Below, piece by piece: positions 1-7,417 of a DNA stretch of 13,349 nucleotides. The stretch lies in contig JBBQQT010000104.1 in assembly GCA_038215555.1 (NCBI GenBank), positions 1 through 13,349 of the forward strand, read 5' to 3'. The position numbers and the translations under genes were made by a program. This stretch comes from PFJX01 sp038215555. GTDB lineage: Bacteria; Pseudomonadota; Gammaproteobacteria; Burkholderiales; Thiobacillaceae. Below the pieces are notes generated by a model. It worked only from the letters and a program-made list of their open reading frames with translations. It had not been told where the DNA came from and searched no databases. The first letter of the stretch is position 1. Every line of letters starts with the position of its first letter.

Positions 1-1
1 G

Positions 2-54
2 GTCCGCTTGCGGCCCGAATCACAACGCACGCGAGTTTCGGGCCGCAAGCGGAC
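2..54. repeat. GC-rich perfect inverted repeat (hairpin) upstream of umuC
   Basis: An 18-bp arm at 2-19 (starting GTCCGCTTGCGG) is repeated perfectly inverted at 37-54, with a 17-nt loop. No T-run follows on either side, so it is not a typical intrinsic terminator. It resembles the GC-rich intergenic palindromes that are dispersed in many proteobacterial genomes, but that comparison is from memory. It could still end transcription of a gene left of the window. Confidence 0.6.
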
Positions 55-97
55 ACTCCTACCCCGGGTTGCGTGGGTTTCGCGTTAAGACGGGTTC

Positions 98-1360
98 ATG
101 TTCGCGCTGATCGACGGCAACAATTTCTACGTTTCCTGCGAGCGGGTGTTCAACCCGGCGCTGGCGCACACCCCGGTGGTGGTGCTGTCGAACAACGATG
201 GTTGCGTGGTGGCGCGCAGCAATGAGGTGAAGGCGCTCGGTGTGAAGATGGGCGTGCCCTGGTATCAGATTCGCGAACTGGCGGAAAAGCACGGTATCCG
301 CGCGTTTTCCAGCAACTACAGCCTGTATGCCGACATGAGCAGCCGCATGATGAACGTGCTGGCCGCCTATTCGCCGGAACAGGAGGTGTATTCCATCGAC
401 GAATGTTTCCTTGGCCTGAACGGCTTCGAGCGGCGCGACCTGGTTGAATACGCGCAACGCATGCGGCAGCAGGTGCGGCAATGGGTCGGTATTCCGGTCT
501 GCGTCGGCATTGCCGAAACCAAGACGCTGGCGAAGCTGGCCAACCATTGCGCCAAGAAAAATCTGGCCGGGCAGGACAGCGTCTGCGATCTGACCCGGCT
601 CGACAGCGCGCAACGCGCCCGCGTCTTCGCCGCGTTGCCGGTCAACGAAGTCTGGGGCGTGGGACGGCGCTTGACTGAACAGCTCAACCAGCGCGGCATT
701 CAGAGCGTGGAAGATTTGCGTCGGTCCGATCCGGAAACGCTGCGCCAGGCGTTTTCGGTGGTGCTGGAACGCACCGTGCGCGAACTCAACGGCACGTCCT
801 GCCTGAGCCTGGAAGCGGTAGCGCCGAACAAGCGCGAGATCATGTCGTCGCGCTCGTTCGGCGCTTACGTTTATGACTTGCCCAGCCTGGCCGAAGCGGT
901 GGCGCTGTATGTCGGCCGCGCGGCGGAGAAATTGCGCCGGCAGGGTTCGCTGGCCGGCATGTTGCAGGTCTATATCCGTACCAACCCGTTCAAGGCCAAT
1001 GCACCGCAATACCAGCGCGGCCTGACCATTCCGCTGCCGGAAGCGACCGACGACACGCCGCGCCTGATCCGCGCCGCGCACTGGGGCCTGCGCCGCATCT
1101 ACAAACCCGGATTCGCCTACCAGAAAGCCGGCGTCGCTTTGCTCGATCTGCGCCCGCGCGCGCAGGCGCAACTTGGCCTGTTCACCAACCATGTTGATCG
1201 CGGCGCACTGATGCAGGTGATGGACCGCATCAACGCCACCTATGGCAGCGGCACATTGCGCTCGGCGGCAGAAGGCATGCGGCAGGACTGGCGCATGAAG
1301 CGCGAACGCAAGTCGCCGGCCTATACGACGCAGTGGGATGAATTGCCGGAAGTGGGATAA
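98..1360 (+). CDS. umuC: Error-prone DNA polymerase V catalytic subunit UmuC
   Basis: This is a Y-family translesion polymerase of 420 residues, the usual UmuC length. In the family it works with processed UmuD' and RecA to copy past DNA lesions during the SOS response. The catalytic acidic residues are visible: D6 in the opening ALIDGNNFYVSC motif, and D101-E102 in YSIDECF. Y11 sits at the steric-gate position. The SNNDGCVVARSNEVKALG segment (residues 31-48) is characteristic of the fingers region. Thumb, little-finger and C-terminal parts follow without interruption. The ATG at 98 matches the family N-terminus, but no strong Shine-Dalgarno is visible before it. A umuD partner is not recognisable in the 97 bases upstream. 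It may lie left of the hairpin outside the window, or this may be a lone umuC. No LexA box is visible inside the window. Confidence 0.95.
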   Translation: MFALIDGNNFYVSCERVFNPALAHTPVVVLSNNDGCVVARSNEVKALGVKMGVPWYQIRELAEKHGIRAFSSNYSLYADMSSRMMNVLAAYSPEQEVYSIDECFLGLNGFERRDLVEYAQRMRQQVRQWVGIPVCVGIAETKTLAKLANHCAKKNLAGQDSVCDLTRLDSAQRARVFAALPVNEVWGVGRRLTEQLNQRGIQSVEDLRRSDPETLRQAFSVVLERTVRELNGTSCLSLEAVAPNKREIMSSRSFGAYVYDLPSLAEAVALYVGRAAEKLRRQGSLAGMLQVYIRTNPFKANAPQYQRGLTIPLPEATDDTPRLIRAAHWGLRRIYKPGFAYQKAGVALLDLRPRAQAQLGLFTNHVDRGALMQVMDRINATYGSGTLRSAAEGMRQDWRMKRERKSPAYTTQWDELPEVG

Positions 1361-1413
1361 AACGGGGCAAGGCGGGGTAAGACGCGTCGATTCGATCGGC
1401 ATTTGTCCCGTTT
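1360..1413. terminator. Possible bidirectional terminator between convergent genes
   Basis: AAACGGGGCAA (1360-1370) and TTGTCCCGTTT (1403-1413) are inverted, with a single position pairing as G-U. They lie exactly in the gap between the umuC stop and the stop of the convergent exporter gene. The 32-nt loop contains a GACGCGTC palindrome. A and T residues flank the stem in both directions, which suits a two-way terminator. The long loop makes this a moderate call. Confidence 0.35.
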
Positions 1414-1415
1414 CG

Positions 1416-2348
1416 TCACAACAACTTCAACAGCGCCACGCCGCCCAGGATCAGTGTCACCCCGCCGACTACGCCGCGCAGGCCCGCTTCGGTCGTGCGT
1501 TTTATCGTCAACGTCGCCATTGGCACTGACAGCAACGCGCCCAGCGTTAGCGGCATGGCCAGTTCCCAGGCGATCTGCTTGCCCATGGCAAGGTAGCCCA
1601 GCAGGCCGATCAGGCAGGTCAATGATTCCGCGACTGAAGTGACGGCCACCGCGTGTTTCGCGGGCAGGCCGGAAACGACCTGGCCAGCGGTGACCAGCGG
1701 ACCATAACCGCCGCCGGACAAACCTTTGTTGAACGCTGCCACGGCGCCGACAGCGACGATGCCGCTGGCGCGATAGGGCACTTGCCGATTGCGGGTGAGC
1801 AGGATGATGACGCCCATCGCCAGGATGATCGCGGTGATGAACAGACCAAGCCAGAACTTGGAAATGCTGATTGCCACCCAGACCGCCAGCAAAGCACCGA
1901 CACCGCTCAAGCTGCCAAGCAGCAGCGTGGTTTTGCGGGCGCGCGCGTCGTGCAGAAAGTCGACATTGCCGTCGCGTTGATGCAGCAGGCCGGCGGTGAG
2001 GCCGGTCATCAATTCGCTCAACAATACCGCCGGCACGATTTGCAGAGGCTCGAATCCGGCCAGCAACAGCACTGGCGTCAATGTGGTGCCGTAACCCATG
2101 CCGAGGCTGGAATCCATGTACTCGCAAGTCAGCGCGGCGAGAAAAATGGCCAGCACACTGAGCGTCGGCAAGCCCAACGTCGCTTGCGTCGGCGTCTCCC
2201 AGCCGGGCAAGTAATGCAGCGTGAGCAGCAGGCCAGTGACACCGCCAACCAACAGCAGCCACAACCGGGTGCGCCGGCTGGACAGCGGGGGCAGGGCGCT
2301 GAGCGAGAAGTGGGGTTGTGAGAAGTGGGTTTTTGACAACGCGGGCAT
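1416..2348 (-). CDS. TauE/SafE-family sulfite/organosulfonate exporter (DUF81 permease)
   Basis: This 310-residue polytopic inner-membrane protein has about eight hydrophobic segments after a hydrophilic N-terminus of roughly 27 residues. The motif LTCEYMDSSLGMGYGTTLTP and its second-half counterpart FNKGLSGGGYGPLVTAGQ are the duplicated signature of the TauE/SafE family. Members export sulfite, sulfoacetate or related small sulfur or organic anions, but the substrate here cannot be read from sequence. The start at 2348 is chosen because AAGGAG lies 6 nt upstream. The more distal ATG at 2399 would overlap the -24 element of a sigma-54 promoter and is unlikely. The gene is divergent from a sigma-54 activator, which is the probable regulator. 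It is convergent with umuC. Confidence 0.9.
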   Translation of the reverse strand: MPALSKTHFSQPHFSLSALPPLSSRRTRLWLLLVGGVTGLLLTLHYLPGWETPTQATLGLPTLSVLAIFLAALTCEYMDSSLGMGYGTTLTPVLLLAGFEPLQIVPAVLLSELMTGLTAGLLHQRDGNVDFLHDARARKTTLLLGSLSGVGALLAVWVAISISKFWLGLFITAIILAMGVIILLTRNRQVPYRASGIVAVGAVAAFNKGLSGGGYGPLVTAGQVVSGLPAKHAVAVTSVAESLTCLIGLLGYLAMGKQIAWELAMPLTLGALLSVPMATLTIKRTTEAGLRGVVGGVTLILGGVALLKLL

Positions 2349-2382
2349 GATCGACTCCTTCAGGTTGCGGGCGCTGTTGTCT

Positions 2383-2398
2383 TGCATAAGCCGTGCCA
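2383..2398 (-). promoter_or_regulatory. Sigma-54 (-24/-12) promoter for the TauE/SafE exporter
   Basis: Read on the minus strand the sequence is TGGCACG-GCTT-ATGCA. The sigma-54 consensus is TGGCACG-N4-TTGC(A/T), so there is one mismatch and the GG-to-GC spacing of 10 is exactly right. The expected transcription start is near 2372, leaving about 24 nt of leader that contains the AAGGAG ribosome site of the exporter. The neighbouring divergent gene encodes a sigma-54 activator, which strongly supports the call. Confidence 0.8.
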
Positions 2399-2402
2399 TG
2401 CG

Positions 2403-2414
2403 CCGGCAAGCCGG
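2403..2414. repeat. Short GC-rich dyad CCGGC-AA-GCCGG
   Basis: This is a perfect 5-bp inverted repeat with a 2-nt centre, immediately upstream of the -24 element of the sigma-54 promoter. It could be a protein site (for example for a DNA-bending protein or repressor), but its small size and GC-rich composition leave chance possible. Confidence 0.25.
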
Positions 2415-2422
2415 TTATTTGC

Positions 2423-2444
2423 CCAATTTAGTTCTATAAATTGG
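2423..2444. promoter_or_regulatory. Candidate activator binding site (dyad) in the divergent region
   Basis: CCAATTTA (2423-2430) and TAAATTGG (2437-2444) form a perfect 8-bp inverted repeat around a 6-nt spacer. The total length and symmetry are typical of the sites bound by dimers of Fis-type helix-turn-helix domains. It is centred about 60 bp upstream of the predicted exporter start site and about 40 bp before the activator's ATG, so it could serve both activation of the exporter and autoregulation. Assigning it to the neighbouring regulator is inference. Confidence 0.5.
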
Positions 2445-2472
2445 ATATGGCACGGAAAAACAAGGAAATAAG

Positions 2473-3639
2473 ATGGCTACCAATGAAATAAAACAGAATT
2501 CGAATGGCTTGCGCAGCCTGGAAGACCTTGCCGAGCAATGTGCTGGCAATGACGCGCAGATTGACGATTTTCTGGTCGAACTCGGCAAAAACCTGGGTCC
2601 GGCGGCGCGTCAGTTGATCTTGCGTTTAGGCGAGGAGCGCAAAACCTTCCGGCTCAAGCGCGCCGGTCTCAATGAAGCCATTGTCGGCGCCGATCAAGGC
2701 TTGCGCGAGGTGATGGCGGCAGTGAGGCAAGTTGCGCGGTCGGATGCCCCGGTGCTGATCCTGGGCGAAACCGGCACCGGCAAGGAGGTTGTCGCGCGCG
2801 CCGTGCATGCGCATTCGCGTCGCGCCAACGGCCCGATCCTGCGCGTCAATTGCGGCGCCATTCCGCATGAATTGATCGACTCCGAACTGTTCGGCCATGA
2901 GCGCGGCAGTTTTACCGGTGCGGTCGGCACCCGCAAAGGCTGGTTCGAGCGCGCCGATGGCGGCACGCTGTTCCTGGATGAAATCGGAGAATTGCCGCTC
3001 GCCGCGCAAGTGCGTTTGTTGCGCGTGTTGCAGGACGGCAGTTTTCAGCGCGTCGGCGGCGAACGCAGCCTGAATGTCGATGTGCGCTTGGTCGCCGCGA
3101 CCAACCGCGACTTGCGTCAAGCGGTGCGTGAGGGTGGCTTCCGCGAAGACCTGTGGTTCCGCGTCGCGGTATTTCCAATTCCGTTGCCGCCGTTGCGTGA
3201 GCGCTTGCAGGACATTCCGGCTTTAGCGGCGCATTTCTCGCTGCGCGCCGCCGAACGCCTGGGGTTGCCGCCACGCATGCCGGATGCGGCTGACCTGACT
3301 TTGCTCACAGCCTATGCCTGGCCGGGGAATATTCGTGAGTTTTCCTCGGTGATCGAACGTGCCGCCATTCTGGGTGATGGGCGTCACCTGGAAGTGGCGA
3401 GGGCGCTCGGAGTCGCCCCTGAATTCGTTGCGCCGGCGGCCAGGCAGGCTTTGATACAGCCGGCTTCAAGCCTGGAGGACGTGATTCGAATGCATATCGA
3501 ATCCGCCCTCGAACAATGTCACGGCCGCGTCGAAGGCCCCTTCGGTGCGGCGCGATTGCTGGCACTGAATCCGCATACCTTGCGCTCGAAAATGCGCAAA
3601 CTTGGGGTCGAAGGCAAGCGTTTCAAAGGCAATTATTGA
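2473..3639 (+). CDS. Sigma-54-dependent enhancer-binding transcriptional activator
   Basis: This 388-residue bacterial enhancer-binding protein couples ATP hydrolysis to opening of sigma-54 RNA polymerase complexes. The AAA+ domain spans about 70-305: Walker A GETGTGKE (98-105), sigma-contact loop GSFTGA (145-150, a variant of GAFTGA), Walker B GGTLFLDE (163-170), sensor I ATN (209-211), arginine-rich FREDLWFR (223-230), and sensor II WPGNIREF (283-290). A Fis-like helix-turn-helix follows at about 350-385 (GPFGAARLLALNPHTLRSKM). The N-terminal 70 residues are short and helical, with no receiver, PAS or GAF domain visible, so the signal input is unknown. AAGGA lies 6 nt before the ATG. The divergent TauE/SafE gene has a matching -24/-12 promoter and is the likely target. 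Confidence 0.93.
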   Translation: MATNEIKQNSNGLRSLEDLAEQCAGNDAQIDDFLVELGKNLGPAARQLILRLGEERKTFRLKRAGLNEAIVGADQGLREVMAAVRQVARSDAPVLILGETGTGKEVVARAVHAHSRRANGPILRVNCGAIPHELIDSELFGHERGSFTGAVGTRKGWFERADGGTLFLDEIGELPLAAQVRLLRVLQDGSFQRVGGERSLNVDVRLVAATNRDLRQAVREGGFREDLWFRVAVFPIPLPPLRERLQDIPALAAHFSLRAAERLGLPPRMPDAADLTLLTAYAWPGNIREFSSVIERAAILGDGRHLEVARALGVAPEFVAPAARQALIQPASSLEDVIRMHIESALEQCHGRVEGPFGAARLLALNPHTLRSKMRKLGVEGKRFKGNY

Positions 3640-3666
3640 TCCGGCCTGAATATATTTGAAACCGTC

Positions 3667-3686
3667 ACCCCGGCGAAAGCCGGGGT
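3667..3686. repeat. GAAA-capped palindromic intergenic repeat
   Basis: ACCCCGGC (3667-3674) and GCCGGGGT (3679-3686) form a perfect 8-bp stem closed by a GAAA tetraloop. The wider context (GTC before, CCAG after) matches a palindromic motif I recall as dispersed between genes in many proteobacteria. It lies between the ends of two convergent genes and may also work as a terminator, although no T-run follows. Confidence 0.55.
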
Positions 3687-3709
3687 CCAGTGGATTGGGT
3701 CACCCGCAT

Positions 3710-4789
3710 TTACTTCAGCACCAGCACCCGGATGAATATGCGCCGGTTCTGGCCATTGCTGTCATTCAGCGGTTTGTTTGCGCCAAATGAAATGGTCGAC
3801 ATGCGGTTGATCGAGATGCCGAGTTTCTCGTGCAAGTGGCGCTTGACGACTTCGGCGCGCGCCTTGCCCAGGCTGTAATTGTTGTCATCGGTGCTGGTGT
3901 TGGCGGTGTGGCCCTGGATGTCCAGGTGATATTCCTGATCCAGCTTGGTCAGGTTGGCAGCCAATTGATTCAGCTTCGCCACATCCTTCGGGTCGAGATT
4001 GGGGTCGTTCTGCGGATACAGCACCTTGTCATCGGTCAGCAAGACGGTGAACGCTTCCTTGCCGTTGGCCAGAAAAATCTCCTTCGCGGCCAGCGCCAAA
4101 GCCTCCTGGACCAGAGCGGAGACCGACTCCAGTTTTTTCTCCGCCGTCAGCAGGCGCTGCTTCAGCACGGCGTCATTTAGCGTGGCGCTCTTGTCTGCAA
4201 CGTCCTGCCTGGCCTGTAACGCGCTGGTTTGTTTGGTGGTATCGCTGGCAACCTCGCTGGCAACTTCCCGCATCTGACGTGCGGCTGTTTCGACTCGCTG
4301 TTCTACCCCCGCCAGCCGGTCGCTCATCGCGCTGTCGGCCGAGGCCATCTGCATTTGCCGGCTTTGCAGGTTGGCGATATCACTCAGCGCGGATTGAACC
4401 CGGGCCGCGGTTTGATCCATCTGCTTTTCCAGCCCGCCAATGCGTGTACTCAGCTGCACATCCTGCGCTTCCAGGTCGGCTTGCGATTGCAGCAGGCGCG
4501 ATTCGTTCAGCTTGACTTGATCGCCCAGTTTATCCAGCCCAACCTGGACAGACGCCAATTGGCGGGCAAGCTCGGCTTGTTGCCGCGCAAGCTCCTGAGC
4601 ACGGTTTTCGACGCTGCGCAAGCCGGCTTCGTTGCTGGCGACGAGATTCTGTTCGACCCGATCGATGCGATCCTGCAGCGGCTGGGTCTGGGTCAGCAGG
4701 GCTTTTTCGGTGGCGCAACCGCCCAGCAGTAAAAGGCTCAGGAGGGCGGCGGCGGCAACGGGAGTGGGGCGGGGAGTTTGACGGGTCAT
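3710..4789 (-). CDS. OmpA-family peptidoglycan-associated coiled-coil lipoprotein
   Basis: This 359-residue precursor has a lipoprotein signal ending in the lipobox LGGC, with Cys25 as the lipidation site. Ala at +2 suggests outer-membrane sorting. Residues about 30-235 are a long, heptad-rich, Q/A/L/R-rich coiled coil, and residues about 240-355 are an OmpA-like C-terminal domain. The binding-helix region NYSLGKARAEVVKRHL and the terminal NRRIFIRV are recognisable. R311 matches the conserved arginine that binds diaminopimelate, but the partner aspartate of the usual GHTD motif is alanine (GHTA, A296). ATG 4789 is chosen because it gives a complete lipoprotein signal; a longer TTG-started reading does not. 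No clear Shine-Dalgarno is seen. The gene follows gspAB by 113 bp on the same strand, which suggests a role in cell-wall anchoring of the secretion machinery. That role is inference. Confidence 0.85.
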   Translation of the reverse strand: MTRQTPRPTPVAAAALLSLLLLGGCATEKALLTQTQPLQDRIDRVEQNLVASNEAGLRSVENRAQELARQQAELARQLASVQVGLDKLGDQVKLNESRLLQSQADLEAQDVQLSTRIGGLEKQMDQTAARVQSALSDIANLQSRQMQMASADSAMSDRLAGVEQRVETAARQMREVASEVASDTTKQTSALQARQDVADKSATLNDAVLKQRLLTAEKKLESVSALVQEALALAAKEIFLANGKEAFTVLLTDDKVLYPQNDPNLDPKDVAKLNQLAANLTKLDQEYHLDIQGHTANTSTDDNNYSLGKARAEVVKRHLHEKLGISINRMSTISFGANKPLNDSNGQNRRIFIRVLVLK

Positions 4790-4902
4790 GGTGAAATGAA
4801 GTTGAGAAGAAGTTTTCGGGAATGATGCCAGGCATGATCGATTGCTCCGCCCATCCCGGTTTGTTGACAAAGGTTTCTTGGAAGCAATCAAAAGCGTGTT
4901 TT

Positions 4903-5580
4903 TCAGCGAACGCCACGCGAGATGTGATAGCCCTGGAAGCCGAGAACCATGCCTTCCGGGGTGATCTGCTCCAGTTTCAGGTCGGGGGTGATGAATTCGC
5001 CTTGCCGCAGCAAGATGTTGTTGATCATGACGCGACGCTCGGAGGGCGATCTTGAATATTGATGGAAGGCGATCACCAGGTTGGGCAAGCGCTGCTGAAT
5101 CTCGCTCGGGAGTTCACTTTGCTTCAGCACTTGCGTTTCAGGTGCTGCCGGAGCCGGGGCGGGGTGCTCTATGGCTGGCGCTGGAACGGGATTGTCAGCG
5201 GATGTTGGAGCTGATGTTGCTGGTTGAATTCGCGTTGGGATCTCTGGGGTTGCCGCAGGTTTCGATTCTATTGGCTGCCTGGCAGGCAATGCCAAGGCAG
5301 CCGAATGCATTTCAGAAACCGGAATATCTGTTGCCGGGGCGGTTGCATTAATTGGGGCAACCGGCTCGATCTGAACATTTTGCGGCGGGGTGGCGCGCCA
5401 AGGTTGCAGCCAACCAATCACCATTCCCGCGCCGATCAATATGGCCGCAAGCAGGGCATACAGACCGAATTGGGGTTGTTTCGGCGCTTGTGCAACTGAG
5501 TGCGCAGTTGACAACGTGGGTACCGTGGCATGCTGGCGTTGTTGATCAGATTTTTTCAGCGCATCAAGAATGTATGACAT
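4903..5580 (-). CDS. gspB: Type II secretion system assembly protein GspB
   Basis: This 225-residue protein opens with MSYILDALKKSDQQRQ, the hallmark N-terminus of GspB/ExeB/OutB proteins. A single membrane segment (about 39-58) follows, then a long Pro/Ala/Thr-rich periplasmic linker. The conserved C-terminal domain (about 155-225) includes ELPSEIQQRLPNLVIAFHQYS and RRVMINNILLRQGEFI. In Aeromonas and related bacteria GspA and GspB form an inner-membrane complex that helps place the GspD secretin through the peptidoglycan. The gene begins 4 bp after gspA ends, so the two are almost certainly co-transcribed and translationally linked. The linker is low-complexity and its exact length is unlikely to matter. 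Confidence 0.92.
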   Translation of the reverse strand: MSYILDALKKSDQQRQHATVPTLSTAHSVAQAPKQPQFGLYALLAAILIGAGMVIGWLQPWRATPPQNVQIEPVAPINATAPATDIPVSEMHSAALALPARQPIESKPAATPEIPTRIQPATSAPTSADNPVPAPAIEHPAPAPAAPETQVLKQSELPSEIQQRLPNLVIAFHQYSRSPSERRVMINNILLRQGEFITPDLKLEQITPEGMVLGFQGYHISRGVR

Positions 5581-5584
5581 GGCA

Positions 5585-7273
5585 CTATAAATTCCGATTG
5601 ATGAGCAGTCTGGGCGCAGAGGCGTCTGACTCGCCCAGCAGATGGATCAGCGTATTGGGGCCGACGTTGCCATCGGGATTCAGTCCGCGTGATCGCTGAA
5701 ACTGTTTGATTCGTGCGCTCAATGCATCGTCGAAGACAGCAGTTTCAAGCGTCGATTCAAACGTCGTTTCAATGGCTGTTGCAATACCGGTCTGGGTTCG
5801 CCCTTCAATCTTGGCGAGTTGGTTGATTACCCAGGCCACCCCAGCGCCACTCGCGCCGGGTCGCAGCGTTTCCTGTACCGCAGCAGGGGCGCGCCAGAAC
5901 AGGCGGTAATCACCCGTCCAGTGTCTGGCAAGTGCACTCAGACTCACGTTGACGCGGGTTTCGCCAATCGTCAGCGAGGCGTATTCGGCGGCGAGTCCGA
6001 GCAACGTGGCCTGATATGCGTGTCCCTGCGCATCGCGCAAGGTCAGCACTGCCGGCAGGTTGAGTTGGCGGAGTTCGACCAGGCTACCGCGCTCGCTGCG
6101 ACAACGCAGGCCGATCGCTGCAGCTTGCCGGCATGGATCGCCGGCTTGATAGCGGGCTCCCCAGGCCGTGAACAAGGCGGCGTGCGCCAGCGCATCACTG
6201 CGCGAAATTGGAATCGAGGCAGGCCAACTGAGGTTGGTCAGCGCAGGTGGCGTCGGGCTCGCTTCTCTGGCCAAGGCCTGGACGGGTTTGGGCGCGGTTG
6301 TGGGCGCGGTTGTGGGGATGCTTGCTTGAGGTGGCGCTTGCCCTGGAGTGGGCGTCGAAGTTGGCCAAAGCAGCCCAGCCAGCCAGCCGACTCCCACCAG
6401 AATCCCCACCAAACCAAGCAGAGCGATGGCATAAACACGCTGTCGGTTGCGCCGCTGTGTTGATGGTGTTTGCAGAATTTCGCGTTCGGCTTGTGCCAGG
6501 GTTTTTCGATCGACACGATCTTTGCCCTGGACATAAGCGCCCAATAGCGCGCGATCGCATAGAACGTTGATGACGCGAGGTACGCCACCGCTGGTTTGAT
6601 ATAAACGGCGAGTCAGATAAGCGGGAAATAACGTTTTCTGTGTGCCAGCGATTTCAAGTCGATGCCGGATGTAGGCCGCGACTTCTGATTTGCTCAACGC
6701 ACCCAAATGGTAGCGAGCCACGATGCGCTGAGACAATTGTTTGAGTTCCGGCCGCTCCAGCATCGATGCCAGTTCCGGCTGGCCGATCAGGATGATCTGC
6801 AACAGCTTGCGTTCATTGGTTTCCAGATTGGTCAGCAGCCGCATCTGCTCCAACACATCGGCGGAAAGGTTCTGCGCTTCGTCGATGATCAGCACCGCAT
6901 GCCTGCCGCGCGCGTGCGCATCGAGCAGATGCGTGTTGATGCAGTCGACGAATACCTTGATGCTGCTGTTGCCCGGCGGGTGGGCGATGCCGAACTCGAC
7001 GCAGATCGAGGACAGCAGTTCTTCCACCGTCAGCTTGGGATTGAAGATGTAAGCCACATCGCAGGTTTCGGGAATCTGTTCCAGCAAGCAGCGGCAAACC
7101 GTCGTCTTGCCGGCGCCAACCTCACCAGTCAGCAAGACGAAACCGCCGCCGCTGTTCACCCCATACAGCAGATGTGCCAAGGCCTCCTGATGACGCTGGC
7201 TCATATAGAGATAACGCGGGGCCGGTGCGATGGAGAAGGGCGCTTCGGCGAGACCGAAGTAACTTTGATACAT
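5585..7273 (-). CDS. gspA: Type II secretion AAA+ ATPase GspA (ExeA-like) with peptidoglycan-binding domain
   Basis: This 562-residue protein has a cytoplasmic AAA+ domain at about 1-270, one transmembrane segment at about 280-303 and a large periplasmic part. The Walker A motif is GEVGAGKTT (50-58), Walker B is AVLIIDEAQ (126-134), and SGGVPRVINVLCDRAL (228-243) is typical of this ATPase group. The periplasmic part includes a C39-peptidase-like segment (GDPCRQAAAIGLRC) and a C-terminal peptidoglycan-binding repeat (IKQFQRSRGLNPDGNVGPNTL). Together with GspB it is thought to open or remodel the cell wall so that the secretin can assemble. ATG 7273 gives the family start MYQSYFGL...PFSI. A TTG six codons upstream is possible. 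No strong ribosome site precedes either start. It is transcribed leftward with gspB. Confidence 0.93.
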   Translation of the reverse strand: MYQSYFGLAEAPFSIAPAPRYLYMSQRHQEALAHLLYGVNSGGGFVLLTGEVGAGKTTVCRCLLEQIPETCDVAYIFNPKLTVEELLSSICVEFGIAHPPGNSSIKVFVDCINTHLLDAHARGRHAVLIIDEAQNLSADVLEQMRLLTNLETNERKLLQIILIGQPELASMLERPELKQLSQRIVARYHLGALSKSEVAAYIRHRLEIAGTQKTLFPAYLTRRLYQTSGGVPRVINVLCDRALLGAYVQGKDRVDRKTLAQAEREILQTPSTQRRNRQRVYAIALLGLVGILVGVGWLAGLLWPTSTPTPGQAPPQASIPTTAPTTAPKPVQALAREASPTPPALTNLSWPASIPISRSDALAHAALFTAWGARYQAGDPCRQAAAIGLRCRSERGSLVELRQLNLPAVLTLRDAQGHAYQATLLGLAAEYASLTIGETRVNVSLSALARHWTGDYRLFWRAPAAVQETLRPGASGAGVAWVINQLAKIEGRTQTGIATAIETTFESTLETAVFDDALSARIKQFQRSRGLNPDGNVGPNTLIHLLGESDASAPRLLINRNL

Positions 7274-7417
7274 GGGAAATGGGGCGCGCAACAGGAGAGG
7301 GAAAGCGGGTTGTCATTATAACGACGAGCAACCGGGCAACCCGCCGCTGGACTTCGGCGGCTGCGGAATGTTGATCTATCGGCCCGTAAAAATGATCTGG
7401 GTGCCGAGTCGGGCTAT

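Noticed and set aside
59..1402. Long minus-strand reading frame opposite umuC
   Set aside because: It is the antisense shadow of a GC-rich gene; its product has no recognisable family features while the plus strand encodes a complete UmuC.
2349..2399. 17-residue longer start for the TauE/SafE exporter
   Set aside because: It would place coding sequence over the sigma-54 promoter, while ATG 2348 has an AAGGAG ribosome site at proper spacing.
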